A stretch of DNA of 64,000 nucleotides from Monosiga brevicollis MX1 (GCF_000002865.3 NW_001865050.1:781032-845031), one strand, 5' to 3'. Counted from the first letter of the stretch, positions 41,601 to 53,837 are shown. Notes: a model not told the origin generated them from the letters alone. Made by a program: numbers and translations.

Positions 41601-43842
41601 GACTGTAACCGACCGAGCCAAAAGGAAGTACCAACGGCAACACCACACGCCAAAGCAAAGACAGCTTGCCGAGTCATGGTGCTGTCGGCATCAGCCATCA
41701 CTGCCGCACCATAAAATGATGCCCACGAAACACCCACGGCCACAGAAGAGAGAAGCACGCGAGACGCGGCCGCGGCTAGGTTAATGGTGCCCGTTCCGCC
41801 AAAAACATGGAGCTCGAGCTGCTCACATAGGTGGTGCAGCGCCGTGCTCCAGATGGGGAGAACGCCAAAGAGAAACATGGCAGGGCTGGCGAGAATGCAC
41901 ACAAGCACAAAGTCGCGCACTAGTCCAATCAGTTGAGGATCATGCACTGCGATACCATAAAAGTCACGGTCACTGAGCTGCCCGCCAGCATGTGCGTCCA
42001 AGATCAGGGCCGTTGAACTCAAGGCAATAAAGTAGAGAGGCCGGGAAAAGGCTGTTGATCGTTGCCCCACGGATGATGCGCTGGCATCGGGTTGCACGCT
42101 ACGCAGTAAAGAGTACATGGCCGATGCTGCGACGCCAAAGAGAACCGTGCGGCCAAGGTCGTGATATAAGCGACCTAGCTCCAAGGACAGGTAGACGACA
42201 GCAAGCACCAGCATGGGAATGATCACGATCATCCGACGCGATGTATACTTGTCAATGACCTGCTCAAGTGTCGCACGGCTCAAGCTAGCCGGCCCAATGG
42301 GCCTTCCAAACAGTCTAGGATGGTTTGTTGCTTTCGGTTGTGCAGGTGCTTCCACGCTTGGTGAGGCTTCGGGCGCGGTAGCTTCCACGGCTTGAGCACT
42401 CGGTGGCAGTGTGGCAGCCAACTCTGGAGCGTCCTCTTCCGTTGGCACGGGTGTAATATCCTCAGCTGCCTCGCGGGCTGCGTCTAGTGCTTGAACAGGC
42501 ATACGACTTGCAGAGTCAGCCTCCCAGGTCGTCAGATCGCCATCTAGAGACTCGGTGGCATCTGGAAGTCCGGGTTCCTGAGTTTGGGGCGAGGAAGTCG
42601 CCATCCAATCATTGTGCCGGCGTTCGACCCGGTTCAACGAGGCTGCCAACGACTCTGGGCGACGGCGGCGAACGTGTCGTCGTCGACGGCGACTGATAGT
42701 CAGCTCAGGTGTGTCCCCGTGAAAAGGTAGAACAACCTCCCGATTATCTACCGAGTTGCCATCACCGGCCATCGCGGTGGTGGATGTGGCGTCAGCTTCG
42801 GGCTCAATGTCTTGCGTTGAGGCACCACGTTGTGAAGCAGCGGCCGAATCCGCGTCATTTTGAAGGGTAGATCCCGAGGATATGTCCCCATCAAATGCCG
42901 TCGTGCCTGCAACAGTGTTCGAGCTGCAAAGGTGCGATGCACATTACAATAAGGAAGCATGGCCAGGGCACGATGGCATGGGCTGTCTGAACTGCACCAG
43001 GAAGTGCCACAAGCAATACCCGGCATATCCATCGCCATAATGGTTCCCTACGTACCCAGCACGGGCCGACGAAGTGCCGGCAGCGAGCATCTCCGATGGC
43101 TCGTGGGCGACAAAAGAATCATCGACAGGGGTTGCCTCACCCAGCCTGTGAGGTCACACACCGTGTCGCCATCAAGACGACGACAACGGCCGGGTTAGGA
43201 ACAAGCTAACAAACAACAAGCAAACATGCAATAATGATGATAAAGCAAACGTGAGGTGCGCCAGAGGAGCTTACTCTTGTGAGGAAGGTGCGGGAAACAG
43301 CTCGTGGAAATGGGCTTCAGACGTGCCGTGCTCAAGCAGACACGCTTTGCAGAGATCAAAGTCACACCCATTGCAACGATAACGTTCTTCTCCTTCCAGC
43401 TCACGCGAGCGCCGTCGACAGCCGTTGCAGATCCATCTTTGGAGCCGCAAGAAAATGCCACATCGGGATCGCGCCGAGGACCACGACAGGTTAGCATGCT
43501 CGCCGATGGTCAACAAGACAAGAATGCCATGTGGTTTGATGCAGAAAGTAGCATGTACCTGGAGTTGATGCTGCTGGCATCTACAAGAGGGTGCTCGTGC
43601 AGACTGACGAAGAAGCGTGGCTGCGGTTCGCGACGTAAGGAGCGCCGTCTGTCAAGAAAACGCACGCTCATGAGATCAGGAGCGCAGAGCATCTCAAAGC
43701 AAAAGAGCCGCGGAGGACGAGTTGGCATTGAAGTGTTGGGAAGTCGGGACAATACACGCTCAGTTCCCATGGCCCAGAAACCAGAGCAAAGCAAAGCAGC
43801 ACACGGCAATGACGCGATAAAGGCAGAAGCTCATGAAAAGGT

Positions 43843-43905
<63 letters not shown>

Positions 43906-46900
43906 AACATATGGGTTCAACCGTACATGGCTAATGTGACTCGCTCCACACTGCCGCTCAGCGACCCAGCAAGGTCGACGAGAGATTCCGCTCGGCTACG
44001 TGTTCCCCGCACGCTCCGCACTGAGCCACGCCGTGTGGTTGAACGGCGACGACGAACCGTGGCCACATCTGCTGAAGCGCTGCGTGCGTGCGGATCCTCA
44101 ACTCGGCGGGCCCGTGGCACATCACTAGCGGTCCATACCTGTGACCCAGCGCTTTCAGCAGCAGCAGCAGTTAACGCTGTCGACAAAGCCATCGGGGAAG
44201 GAGCCGTGTGCACTGCAGTCGCATTGTCTTCCAAATCAGAGGGCTCCGGTGACATGTTCACAGGTGTGTAGACGCCGTCCATGATAACAGGCGGTGCGAC
44301 GGCAAAGTTGAGCTCACGACGCAAGCGTGAAGGCTCGCGAAAGGAGCGGCTTAGTCGTGGTTCTTCAGTCTGGCGACGCGATAAGACGGGTTGGCGTGCA
44401 GATCGGGTACGCCGCACACTTGGACTCGTGCTACCCGCTTCGCTGGCACCCGCCTTGGCTGGGCCCGTGATGGGGGGCACTGGAGCAGAACTTGGATCGG
44501 AAAGAGGGACATCTGTAAGAGTTGAGGCCGCAACCGACGGCTCGGCCGACGCAGTTTCGCCCTCAAGGGCAGCAATAGTGCGCTCCAACTCATCATGATA
44601 GTCGGCATCCAAAAAAGGAGCGCCGCCTGGTGCGTGTGATCGCGCTGGCGCGCCTGGATGAGGCCCAGGGCCATGCAATAGTTCGTTGCTGCTCCAAGAT
44701 GTAGAGCTCCCATCACTGTCATCGTCATCGTTGCTGGACAGATCAAAATCCGAGTCCTCATCTGCAGCCCTTGACGCGATGGTTGTTGGTGCTGGAATGT
44801 CCGCAACGTCCTCTCGGGAGCCGTAAATGTCCTCGGCAGTTGAAGGGTTTACAAACATGGCTGCACGCTCAGTTGCTGGGCCATCCTCGCCATCCTCGCC
44901 ATTAGCTTCGTTCTCGTCATCGCCAGCATCGCGGCGTGTACGTTGCCAACCTGCCAGGTGTGGTCGAGGCGGTCGGCGTGGAGGAACGGCACGATTTTCG
45001 GCTTCGACAAGCGTCTGCAGGTTGCGAATGACCTCAATGCATGCTCCAACGTTGAAACGTGTTCCGTGAGTGATTTGCGATTGGATCTGCAGGGTAACAG
45101 GTAAGCGAGTCGAGTGAGGCCGGCAACTGGTGCCAAGAAAAGGTCAAAGCGCGGAACAGAAGCCGTTTCGGAGAAGAATACAAACAAACAATGTCATGAC
45201 CCAATGTCCAGTGCATCAAGCTGCTTACCCTTTCGACGGTCTCTGTTACATTGAGGTACAGTTGGCGCGGATCAACCAACTCGTTGCGGCGCAACCTGCC
45301 GAATTTGAAGTTCAGACATGAACACGCAATCGGTTTTTCGTGAGCACAATGGGCAGGTGACAAACTCGAAAGGAGCAGGAAACGAAACAAAGCAAAACAT
45401 TCCTGACCCCGCCCCCCTTATCGCACACGCGCACTTTTCCCTAGCTAGCCGCTTTCATGCCATGGGACTGCACACTCGAGGCGCGTACAAGGTCAAAGCT
45501 CGGCTCAAAAGATCATCCAGTGCTTCAAAGTCCATGGCCATGGCTTCAAAAGCCGGATCCTCAGCTGCAAATCAGATATCGATTCGTCAATGCAACTGGG
45601 GGTATGTGACAAAGAACGAATGCAAGCGTGCAGAGGCGTTGCTGGGGGTGTGCACGGACCCTGGAGCAGGCGGAAGGTGCTGGCATTTTGCCGATATATG
45701 GTCCGAGCTCGCTCGCAAGCCGCAATGAGATGGTTGATGCAGGCACCACGGTAGAACTGCCATTGACATGTTAGCATGAGCACTGTAGGCACGAGTGCAC
45801 CGTTCGATTGGATGGCACGGGGGACGTACAATTGCAGCATCGTGCGCTGGCATGTCTGCCGCCACGTTCAAGGTGGCAAGATCCATGGATCCTAGACACC
45901 AAGAAGAGACCACGGTCAGCACGGAGGATGTGGCAAACCTTGTCGAGCCACCATGTGGTGCAGGGTTTGCCCGCCTACTTACGGCCCATGTAGTCTTGAA
46001 ATCGACGTGCAAGCTCGGCATTGGAGCTCGCATTCTGCAGAAACTGCCCAATCCGGCCTGGAACCATATATTGATGTCGAAGGCTGGGGCGTGCTGGAAG
46101 AGGTGGGGGCGCGTCATCCTGGCTTTGTGGGTCTATTGCCGCCGGCTCAGGCGGCGACGGCCGCGGCATCGTCTCAGGACGCCCGAGATTATCCAGCTAA
46201 CATTCAAATGCTCATGAGTTCTTGGGCAAAGCCTTTTTCTTATCCCCATGAGCAAGTGACAAGGGCGCAGGTCGGTCAAGCCAATGAAAGTACGAAACAG
46301 TACCAAAGGATCAGTGTTGAGAAGCGGTCTGAGCGTTATGCTCTCATTGCGCAAGGCCGTGGCCAACACATGCCTGAGCCTAACGGTGAGGTACAAACAT
46401 GCGTAGTGATGAGGTGACGGCAGCTACAGTGGTGCCACGGATCTAGCAGGGCTGAGCTTCAAGACTTGCGTGCGACAGTCGACGCCGCCGACATGATATT
46501 GCTGAAACCTCAAGTGTACAATGACGTGGGTACAGCGATCATTCTCCAGTCTACGTCAAGTTAGGTGGGTCAGGCAAGGGGTATCAATGCCAGCATGTAT
46601 GTTGCTGGGCTTGCACTAAAGGCGGTGTGCCGAGCTCGGCCAAAGTCAAATCAACGGGTGACGAGATTGGTTGCCAAGCGCCAAAAATCGCCATACTTGA
46701 TGGAGAGGACGTCGTCGGGATGAACTTCACTGGAACGAAATGCAAACCAGCCTGGTCCAGGTTTGGCGCGCAAAAGACGCTCCATGTGGCGTCGGCCCAT
46801 CGCACCGAGCTTCCAGCTGCCAAAAAGATGTTTGGCACGATTGAAATGAGCAAGAGACGTGACAGAGAAGCGTTGCATTGCCTCGGCGAACGAACGTGCG

Positions 46901-47872
46901 ATGGGGCTTGTCTTGGACAACAAAGAGTGCGCGACAGCTTTGAGTACGTACAGCTCTTCATCGCGGCCTGGAATCGTGGTTTTTAGGAACAGGCCATTGG
47001 TCATGTTGTTGAGCCGGACAGTCAGCGTTTGATCTTCCTTGTCGAAAACGGGATCCAACTCCAGGTGTGGAATTAAATCCAAAGCTGGGGCCAAGGTGAT
47101 GGGGAGGGATTGTGCGGAACTGCTCAGAGGGGAAGCCTCTTGCTCATGGTCAGCCTCATCTAGAATCTACAAGGGGCATCAACGGGAGGGGGGGGGGGGG
47201 GGGGGAANNNNNNNNNNNNNNNNNNNNNNNNNNNNNNNNNNNNNNNNNNNNNNNNNNNNNNNNNNNNNNNNNNNNNNNNNNNNNNNNNNNNNNNNNNNNN
47301 NNNNNNNNNNNNNNNNNNNNNNNNNNNNNNNNNNNNNNNNNNNNNNNNTGGGGGGGGGGAGGGAGGTGGTAGTGGCGTGAGATGGGGAAGCGTACGAAAA
47401 GACAAGGGAAGCATGGGCATGAAGTGCAGGCCATAGCTGTAAACGCAAGGATCTGGCTAACAAATACTCAAAGTCGGGCCTCGGCTGCTTCAAGAACATG
47501 TCAAGCAAGCGACACACCTGGTGAAGACGATAGGAGATGAGATGCGCGGCGGCAAAGGCCAACGCAAAAGCAATGGCGGTCGCGCATTTGGCGACGACCG
47601 ACACCCGTCCGTCATAAACCTGCATAGCAATGGAGATTGGGTTGAGAGAATGTGCATGTCGAGGGTGACGGTCAGCGGTGGAAGCTGTGTCAATCGCGGG
47701 CCAGCTCACGAACCAAAGCGAGGGCAAGGGGAATGCAGCAGAGGGCGATCCAAGTGTAGACGTGCAGAACGTTGATAAAGCGATGGGCCGAGCGCTCGAG
47801 GCGTAAGCCACCAAACAAAGATGGCCAAAAGCCTTGGGAGAAGAAAACGGCGACTTCGTCGCCATCTGCCAT
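38603..47872 (-). CDS. PCNX: Pecanex-like multi-pass membrane protein with an internal ZZ zinc finger
   Basis: The first exon (47872) encodes FFSQGFWPSLFGGLRLERSA and HRFINVLHVYTWIAL, matching the pecanex N-terminus. The next exon has a second span and ISYRLHQ, like VNYRLH. Exons from about 46400 to 42924 join in consistent phase: a helical unknown region (VPGRIGQFLQNASS, FYRGACINHLIAACERARTI, DPRQLYLNVTETVERIQSQI), an acidic Ser-rich exon (about 45090-43929), a ZZ-like finger (43437-43273) and a short linker. The last exon (about 42924-38603) carries many hydrophobic spans and the pecanex C-domain (NRECVRGLWAAQQQEVLFLR, PALERGSIQN, PVGYPIFVSP). Pecanex proteins sit in the ER or endomembranes; in flies pecanex affects Notch signalling. 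An N gap (47208-47348) and an unassigned exon at about 47160-46650 leave the N-terminal join unproven. Confidence 0.8.
43273..43437 (-). other. ZZ-type zinc finger exon within the pecanex gene
   Basis: The exon reads WICNGCRRRSRELEGEERYR then CNGCDFDLCKACLLEHG and HFHELFP. The spacing is C-x2-C, about 12-14, C-x2-C-x4-C-x2-C, then paired His, as in ZZ fingers. It is bounded by an AAAG acceptor and a GAGTAAGC donor. The phases match the upstream acidic exon (ends ...TTAGCCAT|GTACGG) and the downstream linker exon (GCTGGGTGAGG...). Confidence 0.75.
43844..43902. repeat. (AC)n microsatellite in pecanex intron
   Basis: About 29 perfect AC units in the intron between the acidic exon and the ZZ exon. 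Confidence 0.95.
46650..47168 (-). other. Unassigned probable exon(s) upstream of the pecanex middle region
   Basis: An open minus-strand frame encodes a soluble, globular-looking sequence (PVFDKEDQTLTVRLNNMTNG, RFSVTSLAHFNRAKHLFGSW, KPGPGWFAFRSSEVHPDDVL). It lies between the pecanex N-terminal exons and the phase-linked middle exons. I do not recognise its family. It could be part of pecanex or of a separate gene whose start is lost in the N gap. Confidence 0.45.
47208..47348. other. Assembly gap (141 N) in a poly-G context
   Basis: The N run is bordered by G homopolymers of about 19 and 10 bases, inside the pecanex gene, probably within an intron. Confidence 0.99.
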
Positions 47873-48759
47873 GGCGATGGTTCGCGCAGCTCAAGGTCTC
47901 GACACGAGTGAAGGCTGACACGTCAGTCAATGCTGAGACGCCCCGGACAGGGCGACGCGGCTCAGCGCGGGTGGCTCTGTTTCCCCGTGCACATGATCTG
48001 CATTGGAAACGGCAGGCTGCTCAGCTGGCTTGATGGGCTTGCTACTGGTGCGACCAAGTATACGCGGTGCGACACGGCGCTGCTATCAGAGAGGACAAAC
48101 AGGCTGTGTGCTGGTGGAAGGCTCAGCTTTGTGCTTGCAAGGGCAGCAATGCGCGAAGCAAGTCGTGCCGGATATTGGCCCCGTCTGCTTGTCAATGCAT
48201 GCAAACAGAACACCGATATCAGCATTTTGTGAGCGAGCAAAGGAATAAGCCAGGTACGGTCCCGCGCCGCGCTGCGCAGGCAACAGCAGGTTGCAGTCGC
48301 ATCATCAAAAGGCCAACGTCACAAAGTCACGTCGTCTGTGCCCCCTTGGCCCCCGATTGACCTCGACAGCGGCTTTCCTTCCGTCCCTTCTCGTCCAGCA
48401 CCAAGCTGCACCACGCCCTCGTCGCTGCTCACCGGACAGCACCCCCAAATGCCCATCAACGGCCAGACTTGACCCTCTCCAACCACGTTCCAGTGACCGT
48501 GGGCGCTGCCCTTTCATTCCATTCTGCGGTCACGACTCACCTCTTGCCCAAATTTGGCTTGAACAGAACAACATGCAGCATATATCGTAGATAATGACGA
48601 TGTCTACGGGCGAGCAAAGCAACAACAAGCTGAAACAAATGAGAAGAAGATGTAGTCCAATATAGGGTTTGTGAAGACACCAACAGCTGGTATGGGTATT
48701 GTCAGATAATATTGTCAGATTACGACTGTCGCATAACGACATCCCACCCACCAGCCGTG
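47873..48759. other. Divergent pecanex/METAP1D promoter region
   Basis: About 890 bases between the two start codons, with no convincing reading frame. It is pyrimidine-rich at 48340-48530. Confidence 0.5.
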
Positions 48760-50272
48760 ATGGCGGCAGTGTGGAACCGGAGCGGTCGGGCGGCTTTGGC
48801 AGCGCGGTGCAGGGGCGGGGTGTGGTTGGGCTTGAGCGCGGTGTGCGCTGGACTGGCGCGGAGGGAAATGCGAACGAGCGAGGTGCTGCGGCGTGGGGGT
48901 ATCTCAACTTTGTTTCAGCGGCGACGCCAAACGCCTCACAACCTGCCTTATCAGCTGGTTACCAAGGCGCACGCACCGGGGGACGGCGATATCTTGGCAG
49001 TGCCGGAGCACATAGCTCGTCCGCCCTACATTGTCGACCCAAACGTGGCCCTACCGGACGTGTTTCACGATGACGTGCCCATCTTACCAGCGGCGGATCG
49101 CCCGGCACTGCGGGCCGCGGGGCGCCTCGCAGGCCAGACGATGGCGCATGCGTGTGCCTTGGCCGTGCCGGGCTGTAGCACGGCTGAGCTCAATGCGCAG
49201 GTGCACGCCTTCATCGTGGGACACGATGCCTATCCATCCACCGTCAACTACATGGCCTTCCCAGCGGCCACTTGCACAAGCGTTAACAACTGCATCGTGC
49301 ACGGCATTCCTGCACACAACGTCGTCCTACAGGAGGGCGACCTTATCAGCATTGACATTACCGTCTACTTTCAGGGCCACCATGGTACGAACGGGCCTGG
49401 CTCAACACGTCAGCCCCGCCCCACCCATGCCGCCTCAGCTTGCCGCGCCACTGTCCTTCTTTATTCTCTCAGTTGATTGCACCCCTTCAGAAAAATAAAA
49501 AGAACTCACTTTTGACGTGCGGTGCACGCTGTAGGCGATCTGTGTCGAACGGTCCTCGTGGGGGCTGCGCAGGATGATGTGGCTCCTCGCTTAGTACAAA
49601 CGGCCCGAGAAGCCTGCGAAGCTGGCATCGCTGCTTGTGGTCCAGGTCAAGAGTACGTACTGCCACCCTCATCAAAGTAGAACCCCCCGCTCCGCGTGTC
49701 ACCCATACCTTGACTGTGCCCTTATCCCTCGGGCCGACGCCAACGTAGGTATTCGGACATTGCGCGTGCCATTGAGACCCATGTCGAGAAACAAGGCTTC
49801 TTTGTAAGCCCGTACTTTACAGGCCACGGTATCGGCAAGCACTTTCATCAAGCCCCTGGTGTAAGATTTCTGGTCGCCATGTACAAAGGCACCTGACTTG
49901 CGTCTCGGCCTCTCAGCACCCTACCCTTCGCCCAACACTTGATAGATCCACCATGAGACACAAGTTGACTCGGCTAGCGACCTCCGCATGCTGCCCGGCC
50001 ACGTTTTCACGATTGAGCCCATCATTCACGAGACGTCAAACGTTGAGTTTGAGATTCTTTCGGATAATTGGACTGCCCTTACGATGGACGGCAGTCGCAC
50101 GTCCCAATTCGAGCAAACCATCATGATAACCGAAACGGTAGGCAAGGGTCCTATCGCGATGGCGATGGCAGCAACGCAAGCGCTGGTTGATGTAGCACGC
50201 TTGAATCTCATGTCGCGCCCTGCGTCCATCGGCATGTCTTAGGGCGTCGAAGTGTTGACCGCTTTTGAATAA
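48760..50272 (+). CDS. METAP1D: Methionine aminopeptidase, type 1, mitochondrial-like
   Basis: The enzyme removes the initiator methionine from nascent proteins. The first exon begins MAAVWNRSGRAALAARCRGG, Arg/Ala-rich with no acids, as expected of a mitochondrial presequence. The catalytic core reads YPSTVNYMAFPAATCTSVNN and CIVHGIP (substrate His). The first two metal Asp follow in LISIDITVYFQGHHG, joined across an intron to GDLCRTVLVG. Later come the metal His in FTGHGIGKHFHQAPG, the first metal Glu in HVFTIEPIIHE and the last Glu in RTSQFEQTIMITETG. All five metal ligands are present. Exons lie at about 48760-49385, 49535-49651, 49750-49860, 49945-50137 and 50243-50272. The final exon is tiny (GVEVLTAFE), and its stop codon lies inside AATAAA at 50269. 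Confidence 0.85.
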
Positions 50273-50582
50273 ATACCAAGAACGGCCGGTGGTTTCTTTG
50301 AAGCGCCCTGTTGATTTTTTCTTATTCCAAAGCCACTGCTCGTGTGTTTGACCAAACCCGACATGTAACCAAATACGGCTGGCATTTGTGTATTGACCTT
50401 GGTGCGAGTCGCGGCAACCGTGCACGGGCAATGGACAGCAATTTTTCACGTCTATTCTTGATCACTCGTGGAACCTTATGCGATTGATCGCTGCTACGTA
50501 TGGCAGTTTTGGTGGCTCACACGCGTGATGGCCAGGGTGGAAAGTGTTTCCCCACGCAATGCCAACTCAATGGAGGCAGGCT
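50273..50582. other. Convergent intergenic region
   Basis: About 310 bases between the METAP1D end and the lyase-like gene end. Nothing is recognised apart from the AATAAA at the METAP1D stop. Confidence 0.4.
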
Positions 50583-52577
50583 TTACATAGCAGGCGGAAC
50601 CTGATCGAAAAAGCCTACGGCTTGGAGGTCCGCTTGCAACGCAGGCCAGTTGGACTCATCAAAGTTGGTTGCAGGCAGGCGGCACGGTCCAAGATCAACG
50701 TTGGCAATGCGACGGTAGACGGCACGCTCCGCAGAGCCACCGCCATACTTGCTAAAGACCGCCATGGCCTGGGTATCACGACGGCCAGTTAGTCAAGGAT
50801 GTGAAGGCAACTTGGCCCTCAGTCAGGAGGGACACGGGGCGATACAACCACAGCGTACCGAATATTTCCAGGCTTGTTCCGTCTGAGCCGCCGTGATGTT
50901 GCCCCTGAGCGAGTGAATCCATACGATTGCAATGGCCCAAAGCGTGAGACGTTTGCAAACAGCAGGCCAGGCCGCCCAGCTTGGAGTTGTCAATCATGTC
51001 TGGGTTGGCTCATGCCCCAGAGGCATTTTCGTTTCGTACCGAACAAAGTGCTGGTGCATGCGGAGATAGGTAGGTGCGAAAAAGTCTTCAGCCAGGACGG
51101 TGCCACGGCCAATGCCTGTGGGACAGCAGCCACACCATCGTTCATGTGAGAGGAGTCCGAGCTGCTGAACACAGGGAGGCCGAGAGAAATCAATGTGCGA
51201 TTATGAGGCGGTGAGAACGGGACATACCCAGGCCAAAGGACTGCAGCTTGGGCTCGGGGGCAAACATGAGGACGTGGGAGTTGTTGTAGCTCTGGACAAT
51301 GTTGTACCAGTCCAGGGTATCGCTGTCGACGTACTTGATGCCAAGAAGAGCCTGTGGTGGTCATTTGAAGCAGATGATGAGCAAGCATGGATGACAGGCA
51401 GCATACAAACAGTCTTTGTCAAGGGAGAGTTGCGATGCGATGCAACGCACTGGCAAGCTTTGCTCGGCTTGGGAAATGAGATCCTGCATCTTAACGCTGT
51501 AGCCGGTTGATCCAGGAATGTGATAGCTAAGGAAGAAGACAGTCGGTCAGTCAGTCAGTCGGTCAGTCAGTCAGTCAAACCGGTGGGTGGCAACCATCTT
51601 GCCTTCTGAAGGCACTCTTTTGTGGATCAAGAGAGCACCCCAACATTGTCAAGGCGCGGGCGCAGGCAGCTACTGACTAGTAGAGGGGAAGGGGATAGGC
51701 AGCCTCGACGATGGGCTTGAAGAATTCAATCAGTTCCGAGATGGAGCCCGGGTTCTGGTAGTAGGGGGGAACAGAGGCCACGGCATCGGCACCCACGGAG
51801 AGCGCATGCTTGGCCATGGTCACGGCATCGGCAAGTACGGTCGTGCCCACGTGGGCAATCACGTAAAGGCCATAAGGCTTGGCAGCCTCGACCCAAGCCT
51901 CATTGATTTTCTTCAAGCAGAGCGACCATATCATTCATGATGAGGCCACACGCAACTTTGGCACGTGTCAGATTTTGGCCCAGCAAAACGTACCATGCGC
52001 TCTTCGACGGTGAGCGTGTAGAACTGCCCCATGCCACCACAGGTCCAGATGACCGTGACGCCGTATTCGGAAGCACGCTTGGCCAAGGAAGGGATCGCCG
52101 AGATGTTCAACGACCTAGATGCCCGGGGAAAACAATCGGGTTTCCATGTCAGGCTATGAATCACGACATCGGAGATGGAAAAAAAAGAAAAAAACAAACA
52201 AACAAACATGCAAGTCGGAGAAAATACAGCAGGCGTTATTGGTCTAACCAGGAACCGTCATCCAAAAAAGGGGTGAGGGGAGCATGAAGCACAGCCATGG
52301 GGGGCACTTGATTCAAAGCCTGTGCACGCCACGTCGAGTTCCAACGTTCCTGCACGCGCACCTGCAACAACGCGGCATCGAGTTTTACCTTGTCAGCACC
52401 AAACTTCCCCAGCAAACACCCCTCATTGCTGCATTGCACCTTCACCCACACCCCTTTACCACTCCGCAAAGTGATCTGGGAACATGATCTCACCTGCACA
52501 ACATCCGCTTGTGCCCCGGCGACCAAGCCGACCAGGGCCAACGCAAGGCAAGCAGCGATGGCGGTGTGACTCATCAT
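50583..52577 (-). CDS. Secreted N-acetylneuraminate lyase/DHDPS-family protein
   Basis: The class I aldolase fold is recognised from AVLHAPLTPFLDDGS (family start), YGVTVIWTCGGMGQFYTLTV, GLYVIAHVGTTVLADAV, MAKHALSVGADAVASVPPYY, PLPLYYYHIPGSTGYSVKM (catalytic Tyr in YYYHIP) and LLGIKYVDSDTLDWYNIVQS (Schiff-base Lys). The order and spacing follow animal NPL. Two features are odd. Exon one encodes a signal peptide (MMSHTAIAACLALALVGLVA, cleavage near AGAQA), whereas NPL is normally cytosolic. The conserved G-[ST]-T-G-E carboxylate-binding motif reads GGMGQ. The protein probably acts in the food vacuole or outside the cell on a keto-acid or sialic-type sugar, but the substrate is uncertain. Seven or more exons; the last ends FFDQVPPAM. 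A TATATAAA lies about 75 bases upstream. Confidence 0.7.
51541..51577. repeat. (TCAG)n tetranucleotide repeat in intron
   Basis: Nine TCAG/TCGG units in an intron of the lyase-like gene, just upstream (minus sense) of the exon opening YYHIPGSTG. Confidence 0.85.
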
Positions 52578-52650
52578 CTTCTTGTTGATGATAAAAAAAA
52601 ACGCAACAGAAACTTGATATTTTGCGACATTTACTGGTATTCATTTTACC

Positions 52651-52658
52651 TTTATATA
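52651..52658 (-). promoter_or_regulatory. TATA-like box of the secreted lyase-like gene
   Basis: On the minus strand the sequence reads CATATATAAAGG, 74-81 bases upstream of the ATG at 52577, a sensible place for a TATA element with a short 5' UTR. Not otherwise supported. Confidence 0.35.
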
Positions 52659-52677
52659 TGGTTAGAAGGTATAAAAG

Positions 52678-53455
52678 CCAATGATGATCTACAAAAAACA
52701 CCGCTACTAACACTAAGCGAGATCCCAATGTCAACAAAATGTGAAAACTGTTGTTGTGGACAGTTGTTCTTTATTTCAGAGCCACTTGTTTCCACACGTG
52801 TCAGACGCATTTACCCAAAAATAAATTAGGAGTGGCAACAGAATTCGCGGACATGCAGGCAAGCCCACTCCTGGGACTAGTGGGGCATGGGCCGCATGGA
52901 GATTGGGGTTCGGGACAGGCTCAGGGATTGAGGGCTGGACCAGTGCCAATCAGGCTTCAAGAGAAAGTTGCAACACGGCTCTTCATACGCGACGACGATA
53001 AGGCATGTCCGCAAACACACAGTGTGTCCCCCAATCCTTCGGTGTCCAAAGGAAGAAAGAGAGCAGCAGCAGCAGCAGGAGAAGAAGAAGAAGAAGAAGA
53101 CGAAGAAGAAGAAGAAGAGCAGGAGGGGATCCGACGGACAGGGATGCGCGAGCATGAAAATAAAATTTTAAATAATATTATTCGAAAAGGTGACAGATTG
53201 GCGCTCGAAAACCCGATTGCTGACCCTTAGGGCTGGTAGCCATTCAATGACCAGAAAAACAAGCTCTTGAAAATGAAAGTGAGACGCATGAAATCACAGG
53301 GCCAGCTCGCGATCCGTAAACCCGTGTACTCTTCTTTGACTTCGGAAGGATGGATGGTGTCGGATCGGGCGCGCGATGCCAGTCAACTGAACAGCAGTCA
53401 TAGACAAAACAAAAACCAAACAAACACCAAACGCACCAATCGTGTGTGCGAGAGA

Positions 53456-53503
<48 letters not shown>

Positions 53504-53837
53504 CAGATGCTCACCCTACCGACTTTATCAACACAAAAGGCCGAAGACGTTTGGTGCTTTGTGATGGTGTGTGTTCAGGTAAGATGCTGGAGCCGTTCTC
53601 TTTTGCTTCACCTGCGCCTTGTGTGTGTGTGTGTGTGTGTGCGCGTGCGTGTGTGTGCTCGCCTTGTGGCTTTGCCGCTGTGAAGGCGGCTGAGCGTCGA
53701 ACGCCAATGTGTATTTGCGCAGGCGTATGGTTCACCAGTGCTGGGCTCGGGGGCTTGAGGGTCTCCGACACGGTGTGCGACAGTCGAATGAGGGTGATGA
53801 GGCTGGCAGCGTACAGTTTGGACGTTGACCGGTCAAC
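52678..53837. other. Divergent intergenic region with GT and GAA repeats
   Basis: It carries an AGCAGC/GAAGAA trinucleotide run at about 53062-53120, (GT)n at 53457-53502 and a shorter GT run at about 53621-53656. The open frames here derive from these repeats. No gene was called. Confidence 0.5.

Noticed and set aside
48291-48590. Plus-strand frame upstream of METAP1D
   Set aside because: Proline/Ser-rich, no similarity, no link in phase to the METAP1D exon; treated as promoter or 5' UTR.
52751-53230. 159-codon frame with Glu/Lys run before the kinase gene
   Set aside because: Its only feature is a GAA/CAG repeat translation; no ATG context or similarity supports it.
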